A stretch of 64,000 nt of DNA from Gammaproteobacteria bacterium (GCA_963575715.1 CAUYTW010000222.1:1-64000); one strand, 5' to 3'; counted from the stretch's first letter, positions 26,601-37,321 are shown. Translations and numbers: made by a program. Notes: a model not told the origin generated them from the sequence alone.

Positions 26601-27743
26601 TCAACGAGGACCGACATCCCGGCGCAAGATAGCAATTTGTCCTACAAGCAAGGTGCTTACCGGCTCTAGCTTGCGGTGCATGAGGGGGCCGATAGCGGTG
26701 GTACGGGAAAAAATCGGGCGGACCACAGCATAGCTTAATCGGGAAAAACAGAGCATGGCGCATAATTCAGGAACCAAATCCGGTACCACGGCACGCAACT
26801 CCCGCAAACCCGAGGGTGCAGCATCCAGTAATTCCGCTCCCGTACACATGGCTTGTCCATCGGCGAGTAAATTCTCTATCTCGGCCTCGGGCAATGCCGG
26901 ACGAATTGGCGCGAAATAAGCCGCCACCGTTTCAAGCCAGGCATTGACCACATCCTGATTGGGGGAACGGCGTAAAATTTCGCCGGCAGCCCATAGCCAA
27001 CCTTGGCCCGCGCCGGATAATATCCGTGTGAGCATCACCGCATAGGGATTACCCGCTGCGGCCAATGGCTCCAATAGCGGAGTCAAGATGGCGCTATCCG
27101 CGCGTGGCGGTGGGAGACCAGGTAAGGCGTCGGGCAGTGCCTGGATAAAACCCAAAAGATAAGCGGCGTTACGCCGTGCCAGCGACCACAGGCGAGTTTG
27201 TTGGCGCACGTTCAGTAGCCCCGGCTGTAAAACCAATCGCACCGAGGCCGTTACCGCATTCGGCTCTTCCTCGAAGGGCAAATTCTCGACCAGATATTCC
27301 GCGAGTACCGCTCCCATTGTCCCGCGCGCCACACATTCGCGTTCTAACATGTGTCGGGCATTATCGGCACTGGGCAAGGCCCACCATGCCCGACGGGCTA
27401 GTTCATCGGTCAAGCCTGCGGCGTGGACCACCGCGACCACTGCCTCGGGTTCACCTAATAACAACAGTTGCTCCAGATGCAGGTCACGGGTTTGGCCCAT
27501 TCGCGTCCATCGTTGTAAAAATATCGGAAAACCTTCTGGCGAACCCAAGACTTGACCGGAAATTAACTCGCGCACGACGCGGAGATAACGATCAGCGCGT
27601 CCCGTAGGATTAAGCGTCAGCGCGCTTTCTCCCTCGGGAACGAGACCGTGAACAGTCAAGGCTACCTCGTTGATTCGCAACGCCTGAAGGTCATTGGCGA
27701 GCAAAACATAGAGGCGCAAAGCATCTTCTGGAGAGAGTTCCAT
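26601..27743 (-). CDS. dsrS: DsrS-like protein
   Basis: The protein has 380 residues. It is soluble, mostly helical, with no cofactor motif. The N-terminus (MELSPEDALRLYVLLANDLQ) and the blocks RWTRMGQTRDLHLEQLLLLG, EPEAVVAVVHAAGLTDELAR and RAWWALPSADNARHMLE fit what I know of DsrS, a cytoplasmic protein found with dsr clusters of sulfur oxidisers and linked to dsr expression or efficiency. In A. vinosum it follows dsrN and dsrR directly; here it is 7 kb away and on the other strand. dsrR is not in the window. Confidence 0.75.
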   Translation of the reverse strand: MELSPEDALRLYVLLANDLQALRINEVALTVHGLVPEGESALTLNPTGRADRYLRVVRELISGQVLGSPEGFPIFLQRWTRMGQTRDLHLEQLLLLGEPEAVVAVVHAAGLTDELARRAWWALPSADNARHMLERECVARGTMGAVLAEYLVENLPFEEEPNAVTASVRLVLQPGLLNVRQQTRLWSLARRNAAYLLGFIQALPDALPGLPPPRADSAILTPLLEPLAAAGNPYAVMLTRILSGAGQGWLWAAGEILRRSPNQDVVNAWLETVAAYFAPIRPALPEAEIENLLADGQAMCTGAELLDAAPSGLRELRAVVPDLVPELCAMLCFSRLSYAVVRPIFSRTTAIGPLMHRKLEPVSTLLVGQIAILRRDVGPR

Positions 27744-27840
27744 CGAAGCGAGCCAAGGAAGGTGAGCGACCTCGAAATGGGTAATTCCGAGTGAGTTAGC
27801 GATAACGAGTGTTTACACATTAGGGGGCGAACTCCAAAAG

Positions 27841-29910
27841 TCAATTTAGTGTCAAGTTAAGTTTTAACCACAGTGATCGCCCAGGTTCATTGATGCGGGT
27901 TGCTTGGTCATAACCAGTAACCATCGCGCCGCCCCGGCTGATGAATTCTGCGTAAGTTTTGTCAAATAAATTATCCACGCCCCCAGTAATTAATAGCCCT
28001 TTTTTTGGACGATAGCCAGTATTGAGTGAAAACACGCCAAAGCCGCTGCTGTCGCCAAGGTCTTGCCCGACGATGTTGCCCTTGTCAAGATCGTACCGGC
28101 CCTGTTTAGCTACCAGGCGCAGCAACGCACCGACCGTCCATACCTGGTTGTCGTAAGTTAGCCCCAGTCGTCCCTCCAGCGGTGGCATTTGGGCGAGTGC
28201 GGTACCATCGGTGTCATTGTTGCCATGAACGTAGGCAAGGGTGCCATCAATTTTCCATCTATTATCAAGCGCATAGGAAACTCCAGCCTCACCACCCCAG
28301 GTAGTCGCGTCAACGTTGCGCACGATGCTGGCAACGCGTGTGCCCATACCATTGATCGCTGTTTTAGTGTAATTGGATTGCACCATCAGGTAATCATCAA
28401 TCTTGTTGTAAAAACCAGAAATCGAAGCGGTTATTCGATCATGATTATAAATCCAGCCTAGATCGAGCTGGTTGGTTTTTTCTGAGCGTGAATGAAAGGC
28501 ACTCAAGGTAGTGGCGCTTTCCTTGGTAGCCGAGATTAGCTCCCAATAATCCGGGAAGCGATTCGTGCGGCCCAAGCCCATATAGACAGTGGCAGGCATT
28601 CTGGCAAGATCGCGCTCGAACCGTGCGAAACCACTGACGAGATTGGTGTCGCGTTCCTGGTTGGCGGTAGGATTGGCAACCTTTGCCGCCATCATGCCGG
28701 ATCCAATTGTCAACATGGCGCGCTTGTCCTGAACTTTCCAATTATCGGCGCGCAGACCAATAATCAATTTATCTTGTTGGTTGAGATAATGACTCAATTC
28801 ACCAAATAGTCCGTGGTTGTGAAAATTGGCATCCTCGACGCGGCTCGCGTTGGTGTAATCATCAGCCATCGCACCCATCCCTGTGCGTAAGGTGTGGATG
28901 TTAGTCTGGTAATCCACGCCCAGGGTAGTTTTTGTCGCAGCAGAGAATTTCAACGTGGTAGCAATGCGTCCGCCAGTAGTTTTTCGATCAGGATTGCTGA
29001 CCATTTTTTTATCGACACTAGTGACCGGACGCAGACTATAATTATCCATCACATGATCGACATAATTGTAATAAATATTAGCTTCAAATTTATCGAACAC
29101 CTTGGAAATCTTGCTTTTTTCAAATTTCAAACCAAGATTATCACGTTTGAATTTCACGCCATCCATACTCCGATCACCATAAGCCGCTTCGCCATCGCTT
29201 TGTAATCCGGTGATTTCCATTCGGGTATTGGCATCGGGTGTCCAGCCGAACGCGCTACCGGTGCTCCAGCGAGTATAGGTCGAATGCACGGAGTTTCCCG
29301 CACCGTCCTTATAATCATCAGAATCCGAGCGGGTGGCAGTGCCTTGAAAATAAAAATCTGGCGTACCGGCACGTAAATCCATGACTTGATCATTTCGTCC
29401 AAAACTGCCACCGGTGAGGCTACCGTTGAATTTCCAACCACTTTTCTCGAAACGTTTCAAATTGCGCTCGAACAATACCGTACCGGCGGAATTACCCGGT
29501 CCATGTAGTACGGACTGCGGACCTTTAATCACGGTGATGCGGTCATAGGATTCGGGAAATACATAAGCGGTTGGCGGATCCATGCGCATTCCACAACCAC
29601 CAAGCACGTTTTCACCGTCAAGTAGAATATTGACACGCGAAGCTGCCATGCCGCGCAATACTGGATCGCCATCAGTGCCACCCTTACGAATTACTGAAAA
29701 ACCGGGAATATTTTTTAAATAATCAGCACCATCATGCGCGGGTACTGGCTGACGTGGAGCCTTGGGATCGGTAAGAACGACAAGTGGATCAGCCATCATC
29801 GGCGCGGTGACTACGACCTCTTGCAGACGCGTTGATTCCTCGGCAAGTCCATGGTTGGCAAAAAAGACAAGCGTCGCCATGGGAAGTGAAAGTAATAAAT
29901 TGTTATTCAT
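27841..29910 (-). CDS. TonB-dependent copper receptor (OprC/NosA type)
   Basis: The protein has 689 residues. A signal peptide (about 1-23) is followed by a TonB box-like EVVVTAP and a plug domain with DGADYLKNIPGFSVIRKGG, LRGMAASRVNILLDGE and the copper-receptor signature GGCGMRMDPPTAYVFPESYD. A 22-strand-type barrel ends in LKLNLTLN. The family imports copper across the outer membrane using TonB energy. It is transcribed alone on the minus strand, 97 bases before dsrS. The 490-base leader holds a MITE copy. Confidence 0.88.
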   Translation of the reverse strand: MNNNLLLSLPMATLVFFANHGLAEESTRLQEVVVTAPMMADPLVVLTDPKAPRQPVPAHDGADYLKNIPGFSVIRKGGTDGDPVLRGMAASRVNILLDGENVLGGCGMRMDPPTAYVFPESYDRITVIKGPQSVLHGPGNSAGTVLFERNLKRFEKSGWKFNGSLTGGSFGRNDQVMDLRAGTPDFYFQGTATRSDSDDYKDGAGNSVHSTYTRWSTGSAFGWTPDANTRMEITGLQSDGEAAYGDRSMDGVKFKRDNLGLKFEKSKISKVFDKFEANIYYNYVDHVMDNYSLRPVTSVDKKMVSNPDRKTTGGRIATTLKFSAATKTTLGVDYQTNIHTLRTGMGAMADDYTNASRVEDANFHNHGLFGELSHYLNQQDKLIIGLRADNWKVQDKRAMLTIGSGMMAAKVANPTANQERDTNLVSGFARFERDLARMPATVYMGLGRTNRFPDYWELISATKESATTLSAFHSRSEKTNQLDLGWIYNHDRITASISGFYNKIDDYLMVQSNYTKTAINGMGTRVASIVRNVDATTWGGEAGVSYALDNRWKIDGTLAYVHGNNDTDGTALAQMPPLEGRLGLTYDNQVWTVGALLRLVAKQGRYDLDKGNIVGQDLGDSSGFGVFSLNTGYRPKKGLLITGGVDNLFDKTYAEFISRGGAMVTGYDQATRINEPGRSLWLKLNLTLN

Positions 29911-30056
29911 GAATGTTATCCAGATTTTTAAAAATTACGCGTGAAAGGATTATCATAAAGCAGCGAATATTAGACGAGGGCAGCTACACAATAAATGCGA
30001 CACAGTGTCGCGTGGCGAATTGCCGCAGGGATCGTTAAGTAGATATTCATAAGTAG

Positions 30057-30225
30057 TAGGAGTTACACAGTTGAATTTGTAACTCTATACAAGATTGAGT
30101 TTTTTCTGTCATTCTGCGCGGAGGGCGCGTTAGCGACGGAGTCGCAGAATCTATATAGATGGATTCTGCGACTCCGCTTCGCTTCGCGCAGAATGACTTC
30201 CTATTTTTCAACTGCGTAACTTCTA
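30057..30225. mobile_element. MITE family A, copy 2
   Basis: It begins TAGGAGTTACACAGTTGAA and ends CAACTGCGTAACTTCTA. The interior holds TTCTGCGCGGAGG and TTCGCGCAGAATGAC arms and GATTGAGTTTTTTCTGTCATT. It lies between the divergent TonB receptor and the response regulator. The rest of 29911-30362 shows nothing else I can assign. Confidence 0.85.
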
Positions 30226-30362
30226 AGTAGTATGATGATATTTAAATATAATAATTTTTATACCGATTCTTTAAGGCGTTCACGGACTTTTCAGCTTTGC
30301 ACTAATTGAGCTAAACTGTAAATGATATAAGTTTTCTTTTTTTTATAGTCATATGATCTAAA

Positions 30363-30401
30363 TCTCCCCGCACTCAAAGGCGGGATTTTTCGGAGACACT
30401 G
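30363..30401 (+). mobile_element. HEARO/IscB-type right end before the response regulator
   Basis: TCTCCCCGCACTCAAAGGCG, GGATTTTTCGGAGACACTG, then ATGA (30402). The hairpin CCCCGC/GCGGGA is degenerate but the terminal CGGAGACACTG is intact. GGAG lies six bases before the ATG of the next gene. Confidence 0.7.
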
Positions 30402-30773
30402 ATGAGCAATTCCAAGACTATTCTGGTTGTTGATGATAGCAAAGTGTCAAGGATGATGATTCGGGCTTTCATTCTTGAAAAATATCCTGACTGGATAATT
30501 GAAGAAGCAGCTACCGGCGAGGAGGCACTGGAAAAAATCCGTACTATTGTTCCAGACTTAATTTCAATGGATGTCAACATGCCAGGCATGGGAGGATTAG
30601 CCGCTGCAGGAAAATTACGTGAAGAATGCCCCTTTGCACATATCTCCCTACTTACTGCCAATGTTCAGGAAGCTACTCGCCAAAAGGCAAAATTACTTGA
30701 TGTTGGCTTCATTGAAAAGCCTATTACCAGACCACGTATTCAAAAAATGATTGAAGTATTGGTTGGTGCATAA
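30402..30773 (+). CDS. CheY-like single-domain response regulator
   Basis: The protein has 123 residues, a receiver domain only. Acidic pair in VVDDSKVSR, phosphorylation Asp57 in ISMDVNMPGMGG, switch residues in LLTANVQEATRQK and the Lys of FIEKPITRP. There is no output domain. The stop codon overlaps the start of the next gene (TAATG), which encodes a CheC-like phosphatase, so the two probably form a phosphorylation/dephosphorylation pair. The GGDEF protein follows. Confidence 0.92.
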   Translation: MSNSKTILVVDDSKVSRMMIRAFILEKYPDWIIEEAATGEEALEKIRTIVPDLISMDVNMPGMGGLAAAGKLREECPFAHISLLTANVQEATRQKAKLLDVGFIEKPITRPRIQKMIEVLVGA

Positions 30774-31393
30774 TGTTTGAATTATCCGAAATGCAACACG
30801 ATGCACTTGTAGAGGTTTTTAATATTGGCGTGGGGCGCGCAGCAGCTTCAATGAGCAGCATGGTAAACGAAGAAATTTCTCTTTCGGTGCCATCGATTAA
30901 CTTTTTAAATCTTCAAGACGCAGCCACAATTTTAGAAGGGCAAGGAAGGGAGAATAAAAAAGTCTGTGGTGTTACTCAGCATTTTGAAGGTGCTTTCAAC
31001 ACCGATGTTGTCCTGATGTTTCCAGAAGATAAAAGCCTTGAACTTGTCCGCATAATGGTTGGTGAATCCATTCCGCTGGAACAATTAACTGAAATGGAGC
31101 AGGAGGCAATGAGTGAAATTGGAAATATTCTCCTAAATTCCTGCATGGGAACAATGGCGGATATTCTCGGTACTGAAATGAATGGTTCATTGCCAGTATA
31201 TCAGGTCGGCAGTACTGAAGAAATCCTTGGAGTGTCAGATAAAGGAAACGAAAGTTTTGTATTAATTTTAAGGATTGATTTTATCCTGGAGAAATTAAAG
31301 ATCAACGGTCATGTCGCGTTTGTAATGGATGCAGATGCCATGAAAGATACCTGCCGGCATATTGATCAGTATCTTTTCGCGTTTACGGGATAA
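30773..31393 (+). CDS. CheC-like CheY phosphatase
   Basis: The protein has 206 residues. Both CheC/CheX active-site helices are present: LVEVFNIGVGRAAASMS and MSEIGNILLNSC, each with the E-x-x-N pattern. CheC proteins dephosphorylate CheY-P. It overlaps the upstream receiver gene by a base and precedes the GGDEF gene by 30 bases. I infer a small signalling operon linking a receiver to c-di-GMP output. Confidence 0.85.
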   Translation: MFELSEMQHDALVEVFNIGVGRAAASMSSMVNEEISLSVPSINFLNLQDAATILEGQGRENKKVCGVTQHFEGAFNTDVVLMFPEDKSLELVRIMVGESIPLEQLTEMEQEAMSEIGNILLNSCMGTMADILGTEMNGSLPVYQVGSTEEILGVSDKGNESFVLILRIDFILEKLKINGHVAFVMDADAMKDTCRHIDQYLFAFTG

Positions 31394-31423
31394 TTACTCA
31401 TAATAAATGGCAAAGGGCGATTC

Positions 31424-32383
31424 ATGTTAAAAACACATCTAGAACTTTTTATAAATACGCTCAATGCCATAAACATGGGAATTATTTTGGTGAATAATGA
31501 ACAGCAGATAATTTTTCTGAATGCCTGGATGAAGCAACATGCACAATTTTCACAAAACGTAGAAGGATCGTTACTGGTTGATGTTTTTCCGGAAATAAAA
31601 AAGGGGCGTATCCATGAGGCTATTAAAAGCGCAATTAACCATAACCTTGCTTCCATTCTTTCCCAAACCCTGAACAAGTCACCATTTCCACTATTCTCCT
31701 CTCCGATTAATAGAAAAAATGGCCTTCGTATGCAGCAAGCAATCCAGGTAGTGCCGATTCATCTTGCAGACTCACCTCGCCATTGCTTGATACAAATCAA
31801 TGATGTTTCCCTTTCTGTATCTCGAGAAAAATTACTCCGCGATCAATCCTTATTACTGCGTGAGCAATCCTATCTTGATGCATTGACAGGAATTGCCAAC
31901 CGTCGTCGCTTCAACGAATACGTCGAAGATGAATTTCGCCGGGCAAAGCGCGCCACGTCACCATTTTCGCTGATCATGATTGATGTTGACCATTTTAAGC
32001 TGTATAACGATTATTACGGTCATCTGGCAGGAGATCAATGCTTGAAACAAGTGGCTATGACATTGATTAGAGTTATCAAAAGGCCCGCTGATCTTTTAGC
32101 TCGTTATGGAGGAGAGGAATTCTCGGCAATTCTTCCTGATACCAATTATGAAGGTGCGAATAAAATAGCGAAAGATATGCTTGCGAGCATACAATCCCTT
32201 CATTTGGAACATGTCAGGTCACTTACCGCACCTTATATTACCATTAGCATTGGTGGAACCACGAGAACGCCAGAAGAGAATCAACTGGTAACTGATCTCA
32301 TCAAAGTTGCCGATCAAGCGCTTTACTATGCGAAACAAACCGGCAGAAATAGAGCTATTTTTGCGACGAATTATGATGATTAA
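31424..32383 (+). CDS. PAS-GGDEF diguanylate cyclase
   Basis: The protein has 319 residues, without membrane segments. A PAS-like sensor covers about residues 1-125, followed by a short coiled linker and a GGDEF domain (LDALTGIANRRRFNEY to the end). The active site is intact (RYGGEEFSAILPD), and RPAD five residues before it forms an inhibitory I-site. It should make c-di-GMP with product inhibition. It is probably co-transcribed with the CheY/CheC pair. Confidence 0.9.
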   Translation: MLKTHLELFINTLNAINMGIILVNNEQQIIFLNAWMKQHAQFSQNVEGSLLVDVFPEIKKGRIHEAIKSAINHNLASILSQTLNKSPFPLFSSPINRKNGLRMQQAIQVVPIHLADSPRHCLIQINDVSLSVSREKLLRDQSLLLREQSYLDALTGIANRRRFNEYVEDEFRRAKRATSPFSLIMIDVDHFKLYNDYYGHLAGDQCLKQVAMTLIRVIKRPADLLARYGGEEFSAILPDTNYEGANKIAKDMLASIQSLHLEHVRSLTAPYITISIGGTTRTPEENQLVTDLIKVADQALYYAKQTGRNRAIFATNYDD

Positions 32384-32421
32384 TGTGATAGATTTATGTT
32401 CTAATGATTCTGGTAAATATT

Positions 32422-35400
32422 TTATTGTTCACTTCGCATTCTAGGTAAACAATTCGGATATTCTCGTTGTAAAAAAGATAAAAATCGCTCACGGACTAAG
32501 CAACGAAGATTCCAGATGGAAGAAGCATCGGTGGCGCTCATCAAGGCGCGTAATTCCATCGATCGGTCTGAAGTGTTGGTAACATCCAACCCCCAGGTTT
32601 GTCCATCCCAAAGTGGACTATCGGTTAATATCCGTTTGAGTTCACGCCGTCCCTCATCCACAGGAAAAGTGTAATCAACGTAAAAAGATACCGTTCCGAG
32701 TAGGTCTGAATCAATACGCGTCCAATTTTGAAATGGATGTGTTATAAAATAATTGATAGGAAGCACAAAATGACGCTTGTCCCACAGCTCGACTACCACA
32801 TAGGTAGCGCGAATTTCGGCAATTCTGCCCCATTCTCCTTCGACCACTACCACATCATCCAGACGAATGGGTTGTGTGAGTCCAATCTGAATTCCCGCAA
32901 TCAAATTTTCTAAAATTTGACGTGCGGCCACGCCTGCCACTAATCCCGCAACTCCCGCTGAAGCTAAAAGGCCGGTACCGATTTTTCTGGCTTGAGGAAA
33001 CGTCATTAAAATTGCTGCGATGGTGACAAGATAAACTATAATGGTGACAATTCTGCGGAGAATTTGTACCTGGGTCTGAACACGACGCGATTTAAGATTG
33101 TCCCGAACATCAAACCTGCAACGCTCCGACACAATCTCCTCGACCATGGCCATCAATCGGTCGCTTAACCAAGAAATTCCCACAATCCGCGCCACTTCCA
33201 GGATTTGTTGCAATAAAGGTTGCCATTCCGTCGTCAACCGCAGCCAGGGAAGAAAAAATTGCAAGGCAACACTTGCCAGAATCATTCCCACCGGTTTACG
33301 CCCATAGCGAATGATGGTATTACCTAGCGCGCTACCCAGACGTTCAATGATCAAGCCGACAAACACCAACAGCAACAGGTTCCCAAGTAAAATCGCGCTG
33401 ATTATCCCCAGAAATGGCTCCCAACCAATTTTACCGACAACCAAATCACCCAAGCCTGACAGCGTCAGCAGTACAAATCCTCCTCCCAATACTAAAAGTA
33501 TTCGTAATCCGCGAGCCAGGGGAACAATAATTTCCTGTGTCCATAATAATCCAAAAACTGCATGATCAAGGGCATAATTTTTTAGAAAGATGTTTAGATC
33601 GTCAAGCAGCCCATGTAAAATCATGCCGGTGATTAAGACACTCACCAGAAGTAGCCAATAGTCGGCAATCGCCCAGGCCAAATTCAAATAACCAACTAAT
33701 CCCACCACAGAGGCGATCCATAAGACCATCCATAGGGGCTGGCTAATAATTCGTAAATATTGAGACAGGAGGCGTCCATCAAAAAATTCATTCAAACGTT
33801 CGAGCAATGCCTGACGAGCTTTTGATAGCGGCAAAAACATGAATGTCCAGTAAACCATGAACAATCCGTCAATAGCCGCAATAATTGAATTTTGCAAGAC
33901 GGTCAGATGGCTTAATAAAGTGATTACCCCTAACAATTCGACACTTGCTAATAGAACAATCATACGCCGATAAAATCCGTGGGAACGGCGCTCCAACGGT
34001 ACCTCGGGGGCAGCCCATAATAGCCAGACAAGATTGGTCTGTGCCTTAAATATGGGTATTACTAAAGTCAAAGTGGTGATGATCGCTAAACTTGGGCCCG
34101 GGGCCTGAAACCACCAAGGAATGGCAATCAACATCGCAGCTAAGATAATCCCGCGCGCATTGCCACGGAGAATTCGTAGTGCTGTGCGCCAACTCGTAAC
34201 CGGTATTCCTTGTGCCAGGCGTGAAACAGCTCGCTGTTCAATTCGAAACAGCACTCGTTGACCAAACTTCCACAAAATTGCCAAAAATAATTCACTGGCG
34301 ATAAGAAATATCCATTGTGTGAATGATGCGGTTGCTGCTTGCCTAAAGGTAGCCTCCATGCTTAATTTTATCTGATGCCAAATAATTGCCGGGGCCTTGA
34401 CTAATCCAGTAACTAAATTCCACCATTCTTCCGCAGATTGTGGCCACGGCTGGCGTTCCAATAAATTCGCCTTGATCCGCGCTTGGTAGGTATTATTCAT
34501 TCGCTCGGCCATTTCGGCGAGATTTTTTGCCTGCTGATTTAAGCGTTCCCGACGAGTAACAATAGCAATTAAAAGATCATCAATGACTTTGAGTGCATCG
34601 TGACGCGCATTTTCATCGCTACTGTTCAATTCTCGTTGTTCAGCAAGAGGTGCGCGTTGTTGGGTAAATAGTTGATAACGCCTTTCCAATAAGTTCAACA
34701 GATCATCGGTTGTTTTTCGTAAATTCTTCAGTTGAACAAAATTTTCTTTTAGCGTTCTAGGCTCAACGTTTTTTGTTTCTACGAGGTCCAGCCAGTGAGC
34801 CATGTTATTATCGGTCTTGGCCGCTTGTTCATCCAGGCTAACCAATTTGGCTTGCTCTTCTGCGCCTTGGGTATTGATATCAAGCAACAAGCGATGCATA
34901 TCACCAAGTTGCCCGTGATCTTGTCGTAAACGCTGCCGCGACTCGTCGGCGCGTTCTAATAGCGTCTGACGTGTCCGTGATAATTCTGTGCTTAACGCTT
35001 GTTGTGCTTCCTGCCGACTTTGTTCCTGTTGAACGTGGTAATATTCCTCGACCTTAAGCTGCCACTGTTCCGCTAAAATTCTTTTTTTCTGATTGAGATC
35101 GAGCCATTCCTGACCAATCACTAAATGTTGTTTAGCGAGTTCCAACGCGGCTTGCTTTTTGGAAAGCATATCTTGATTCAATTTGAGCTGCTCGACTAGA
35201 TTATCGCCTCCCTCTTCCGTTTTGACTGGATTGCGCAATAATTGCTCCTGCGCCTTTAATTTTTGAATGCTTTGCTCCAAATTTTTTATTTGCTGAGTTG
35301 TGTTGGTATTGTCGGTAATAATTTCATCTTCACGCAGTTTAAGGGTCTGCGTATCCAGTCGGGCTTGTGTTACCAGAGCTTCGGTAACTTGGCTGGCTTG

Positions 35401-35688
35401 CAAGCTTTGCAATTTTATGTGCATTTCGGCGCTAGCGGCGCGCAATTCACTTTGCTGTCGTTCTAGTGCCGAGCTGTCCTTAGCCAGAGATTGCCATTGA
35501 ACGTTTTGTTGTTCCGTTGCTTTGCGTGCATCAATGGGCGTTGTGACAGATACATTTTCCTGAACATCCCCACCAAGCAGCAATTGTGGAAAATTCAACA
35601 AAACGAATAACAAGCATCGACTAAAAATAAGCCCTGGGAAACCAGTACGCCTTAGTGAGATTCGACGAGTTTGTGCTTCAATGATCAT
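32422..35688 (-). CDS. MscK/KefA-type large mechanosensitive channel
   Basis: The protein has 1088 residues. A signal-like hydrophobic start (about 20-40) is followed by a long periplasmic coiled-coil region rich in Gln and Glu (about 45-420), many membrane helices (about 450-800) and a C-terminal MscS domain. The pore helix reads SAGVAGLVAGVAARQILENL, followed by QPIRLDDVVVVEGEWGRIAEI. It opens on hypo-osmotic stress. Its start overlaps the stop of the upstream YejF-like gene (TAATG), so the two are translationally coupled. Confidence 0.9.
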   Translation of the reverse strand: MIIEAQTRRISLRRTGFPGLIFSRCLLFVLLNFPQLLLGGDVQENVSVTTPIDARKATEQQNVQWQSLAKDSSALERQQSELRAASAEMHIKLQSLQASQVTEALVTQARLDTQTLKLREDEIITDNTNTTQQIKNLEQSIQKLKAQEQLLRNPVKTEEGGDNLVEQLKLNQDMLSKKQAALELAKQHLVIGQEWLDLNQKKRILAEQWQLKVEEYYHVQQEQSRQEAQQALSTELSRTRQTLLERADESRQRLRQDHGQLGDMHRLLLDINTQGAEEQAKLVSLDEQAAKTDNNMAHWLDLVETKNVEPRTLKENFVQLKNLRKTTDDLLNLLERRYQLFTQQRAPLAEQRELNSSDENARHDALKVIDDLLIAIVTRRERLNQQAKNLAEMAERMNNTYQARIKANLLERQPWPQSAEEWWNLVTGLVKAPAIIWHQIKLSMEATFRQAATASFTQWIFLIASELFLAILWKFGQRVLFRIEQRAVSRLAQGIPVTSWRTALRILRGNARGIILAAMLIAIPWWFQAPGPSLAIITTLTLVIPIFKAQTNLVWLLWAAPEVPLERRSHGFYRRMIVLLASVELLGVITLLSHLTVLQNSIIAAIDGLFMVYWTFMFLPLSKARQALLERLNEFFDGRLLSQYLRIISQPLWMVLWIASVVGLVGYLNLAWAIADYWLLLVSVLITGMILHGLLDDLNIFLKNYALDHAVFGLLWTQEIIVPLARGLRILLVLGGGFVLLTLSGLGDLVVGKIGWEPFLGIISAILLGNLLLLVFVGLIIERLGSALGNTIIRYGRKPVGMILASVALQFFLPWLRLTTEWQPLLQQILEVARIVGISWLSDRLMAMVEEIVSERCRFDVRDNLKSRRVQTQVQILRRIVTIIVYLVTIAAILMTFPQARKIGTGLLASAGVAGLVAGVAARQILENLIAGIQIGLTQPIRLDDVVVVEGEWGRIAEIRATYVVVELWDKRHFVLPINYFITHPFQNWTRIDSDLLGTVSFYVDYTFPVDEGRRELKRILTDSPLWDGQTWGLDVTNTSDRSMELRALMSATDASSIWNLRCLVRERFLSFLQREYPNCLPRMRSEQ

Positions 35689-37316
35689 TAAACGATTTCA
35701 AAAGCTGCTGTGATTAATGCGCGCGTATAGGAGTCACGAGGATTATGGAAAATTTCATTGGCGCGGCCATGTTCTACTACCCGGCCATCACGCATGACGA
35801 TTACTTCGTCAGCGAGCGCCCGGACCACTTTCAGGTCATGACTGATGAAGAGATATGCTAGGCGATGGCGGGTTTGGAGCGTTCGAAGCAAATCAATGAT
35901 TTGCGCTTGAACTGAACGGTCGAGGGCAGAGGTAGGTTCGTCTAGGATGACCAGTCGTGGCTTGAGCACTATCGCTCGTGCGATGGCAATCCGTTGGCGC
36001 TGACCACCCGACAATTCATGGGGATAACGATAACGCAGCTCTAGGTCCAGCCCCACTTCATCAAGGGCAGCCGCAATTAATTGTTGGCGTTCGGTGGCAT
36101 CACGCCCGAGACGATGGACCGTGAGTCCCTCGCCGACGATATCCTCCACCGAAAGCCGTGGATTCAAGCTACCGAAGGGGTCTTGAAAGACAATCTGCAT
36201 CTCTCGACGCACGGGTCGTAGCCGGCGTAGCGTCAAGGAATGAAGATCCTGTCCTAGAAAACGTATGGTTCCCTGGCTTCGTTCTAGGCGTAACAGTGCC
36301 AATCCAAGCGTCGTTTTGCCTGAACCGCTCTCGCCTACCACACCCACAGTGTGACCCTCACGGATCTCCAGGGAAATTCCGTCCACCGCGCGTACTTGAT
36401 CAACGATACGGCGCAGCACGCCACGCCGGATGGGAAACCACACGCGCATATCGCACGCTTCCAGAACCACGGGCGCGTTAAGGGCCGCTGCTGGTGGTCG
36501 GCCTCCCGGCTCGGCAGCGAGCAAGTGTTGGGTATAGGGATGGCGGGGGTGATCGAGGACTTCCACTACGGTCCCGGACTCGACAATGCTTCCCGCGTTC
36601 ATAACGCATACCCGATCTGCGACCTTGCGGACGATTCCCAGATCATGCGTGATGATGAGCAACGCCATCCCCAGGCGTTCACGTTCTGTCTTGAGCAATT
36701 GCAAAATTTGCGCCTGAAGGGTGACATCAAGCGCGGTGGTGGGTTCATCCGCGATCAGCAGATCAGGCTCGTTGGCCAAAGCCATGGCGATCATGACCCG
36801 CTGGCGCTGGCCACCGGAAAGTTGATGCGGAAAGGCATCAAGACGCCGTTCGGCCTCAGCCAAGCCAACTTCACGCAACAATTCCAAGGTGCGAATCCGG
36901 GCAGCGCGGCGATCAAGACCACGATGGACGATGAGGGTTTCGGCGACTTGCCGTTCCACCGTATGGAGTGGATTGAGCGAGGTCATCGGCTCCTGAAAGA
37001 TCATGGCCACGCGGTCGCCACGCACCTCGCGGAGGTGCGCGGAACTTGCTCCAACCAATTCCCGACCCTGAAGACGGATGCTGCCCCGTGGATGAGAAGC
37101 CAGCGGATACGGCAGAAGTTGCAAAATCGATAACGCGGTGACGGATTTACCCGAGCCACTCTCGCCCACCAAGGCCAGGGTCTCACCCTTGCGGATAGTG
37201 AACGAAACCCCGTCCACCACGGTTTTTGACCCGAAAGCCACTGTTAAATCGTTAATTTCGAGCAAAGAAGAATTGTTTTCAATGCTGTTTGGTTTCCACA
37301 ACTCATTATCTTTCAT
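35688..37316 (-). CDS. yejF: YejF-type ABC transporter ATP-binding protein (two fused ATPase domains)
   Basis: The protein has 542 residues. Two nucleotide-binding domains are seen: Walker [13 protein letters not shown] and [12 protein letters not shown], signature [14 protein letters not shown] and [14 protein letters not shown], Walker [13 protein letters not shown] and [12 protein letters not shown]. This layout is that of the peptide/microcin C importer ATPase YejF. The permeases and binding protein (yejABE) are not next to it. It overlaps the mechanosensitive channel gene downstream, and a MITE lies directly before its start. Confidence 0.88.
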   Translation of the reverse strand: MKDNELWKPNSIENNSSLLEINDLTVAFGSKTVVDGVSFTIRKGETLALVGESGSGKSVTALSILQLLPYPLASHPRGSIRLQGRELVGASSAHLREVRGDRVAMIFQEPMTSLNPLHTVERQVAETLIVHRGLDRRAARIRTLELLREVGLAEAERRLDAFPHQLSGGQRQRVMIAMALANEPDLLIADEPTTALDVTLQAQILQLLKTERERLGMALLIITHDLGIVRKVADRVCVMNAGSIVESGTVVEVLDHPRHPYTQHLLAAEPGGRPPAAALNAPVVLEACDMRVWFPIRRGVLRRIVDQVRAVDGISLEIREGHTVGVVGESGSGKTTLGLALLRLERSQGTIRFLGQDLHSLTLRRLRPVRREMQIVFQDPFGSLNPRLSVEDIVGEGLTVHRLGRDATERQQLIAAALDEVGLDLELRYRYPHELSGGQRQRIAIARAIVLKPRLVILDEPTSALDRSVQAQIIDLLRTLQTRHRLAYLFISHDLKVVRALADEVIVMRDGRVVEHGRANEIFHNPRDSYTRALITAAFEIV

Positions 37317-37321
37317 AAAAT

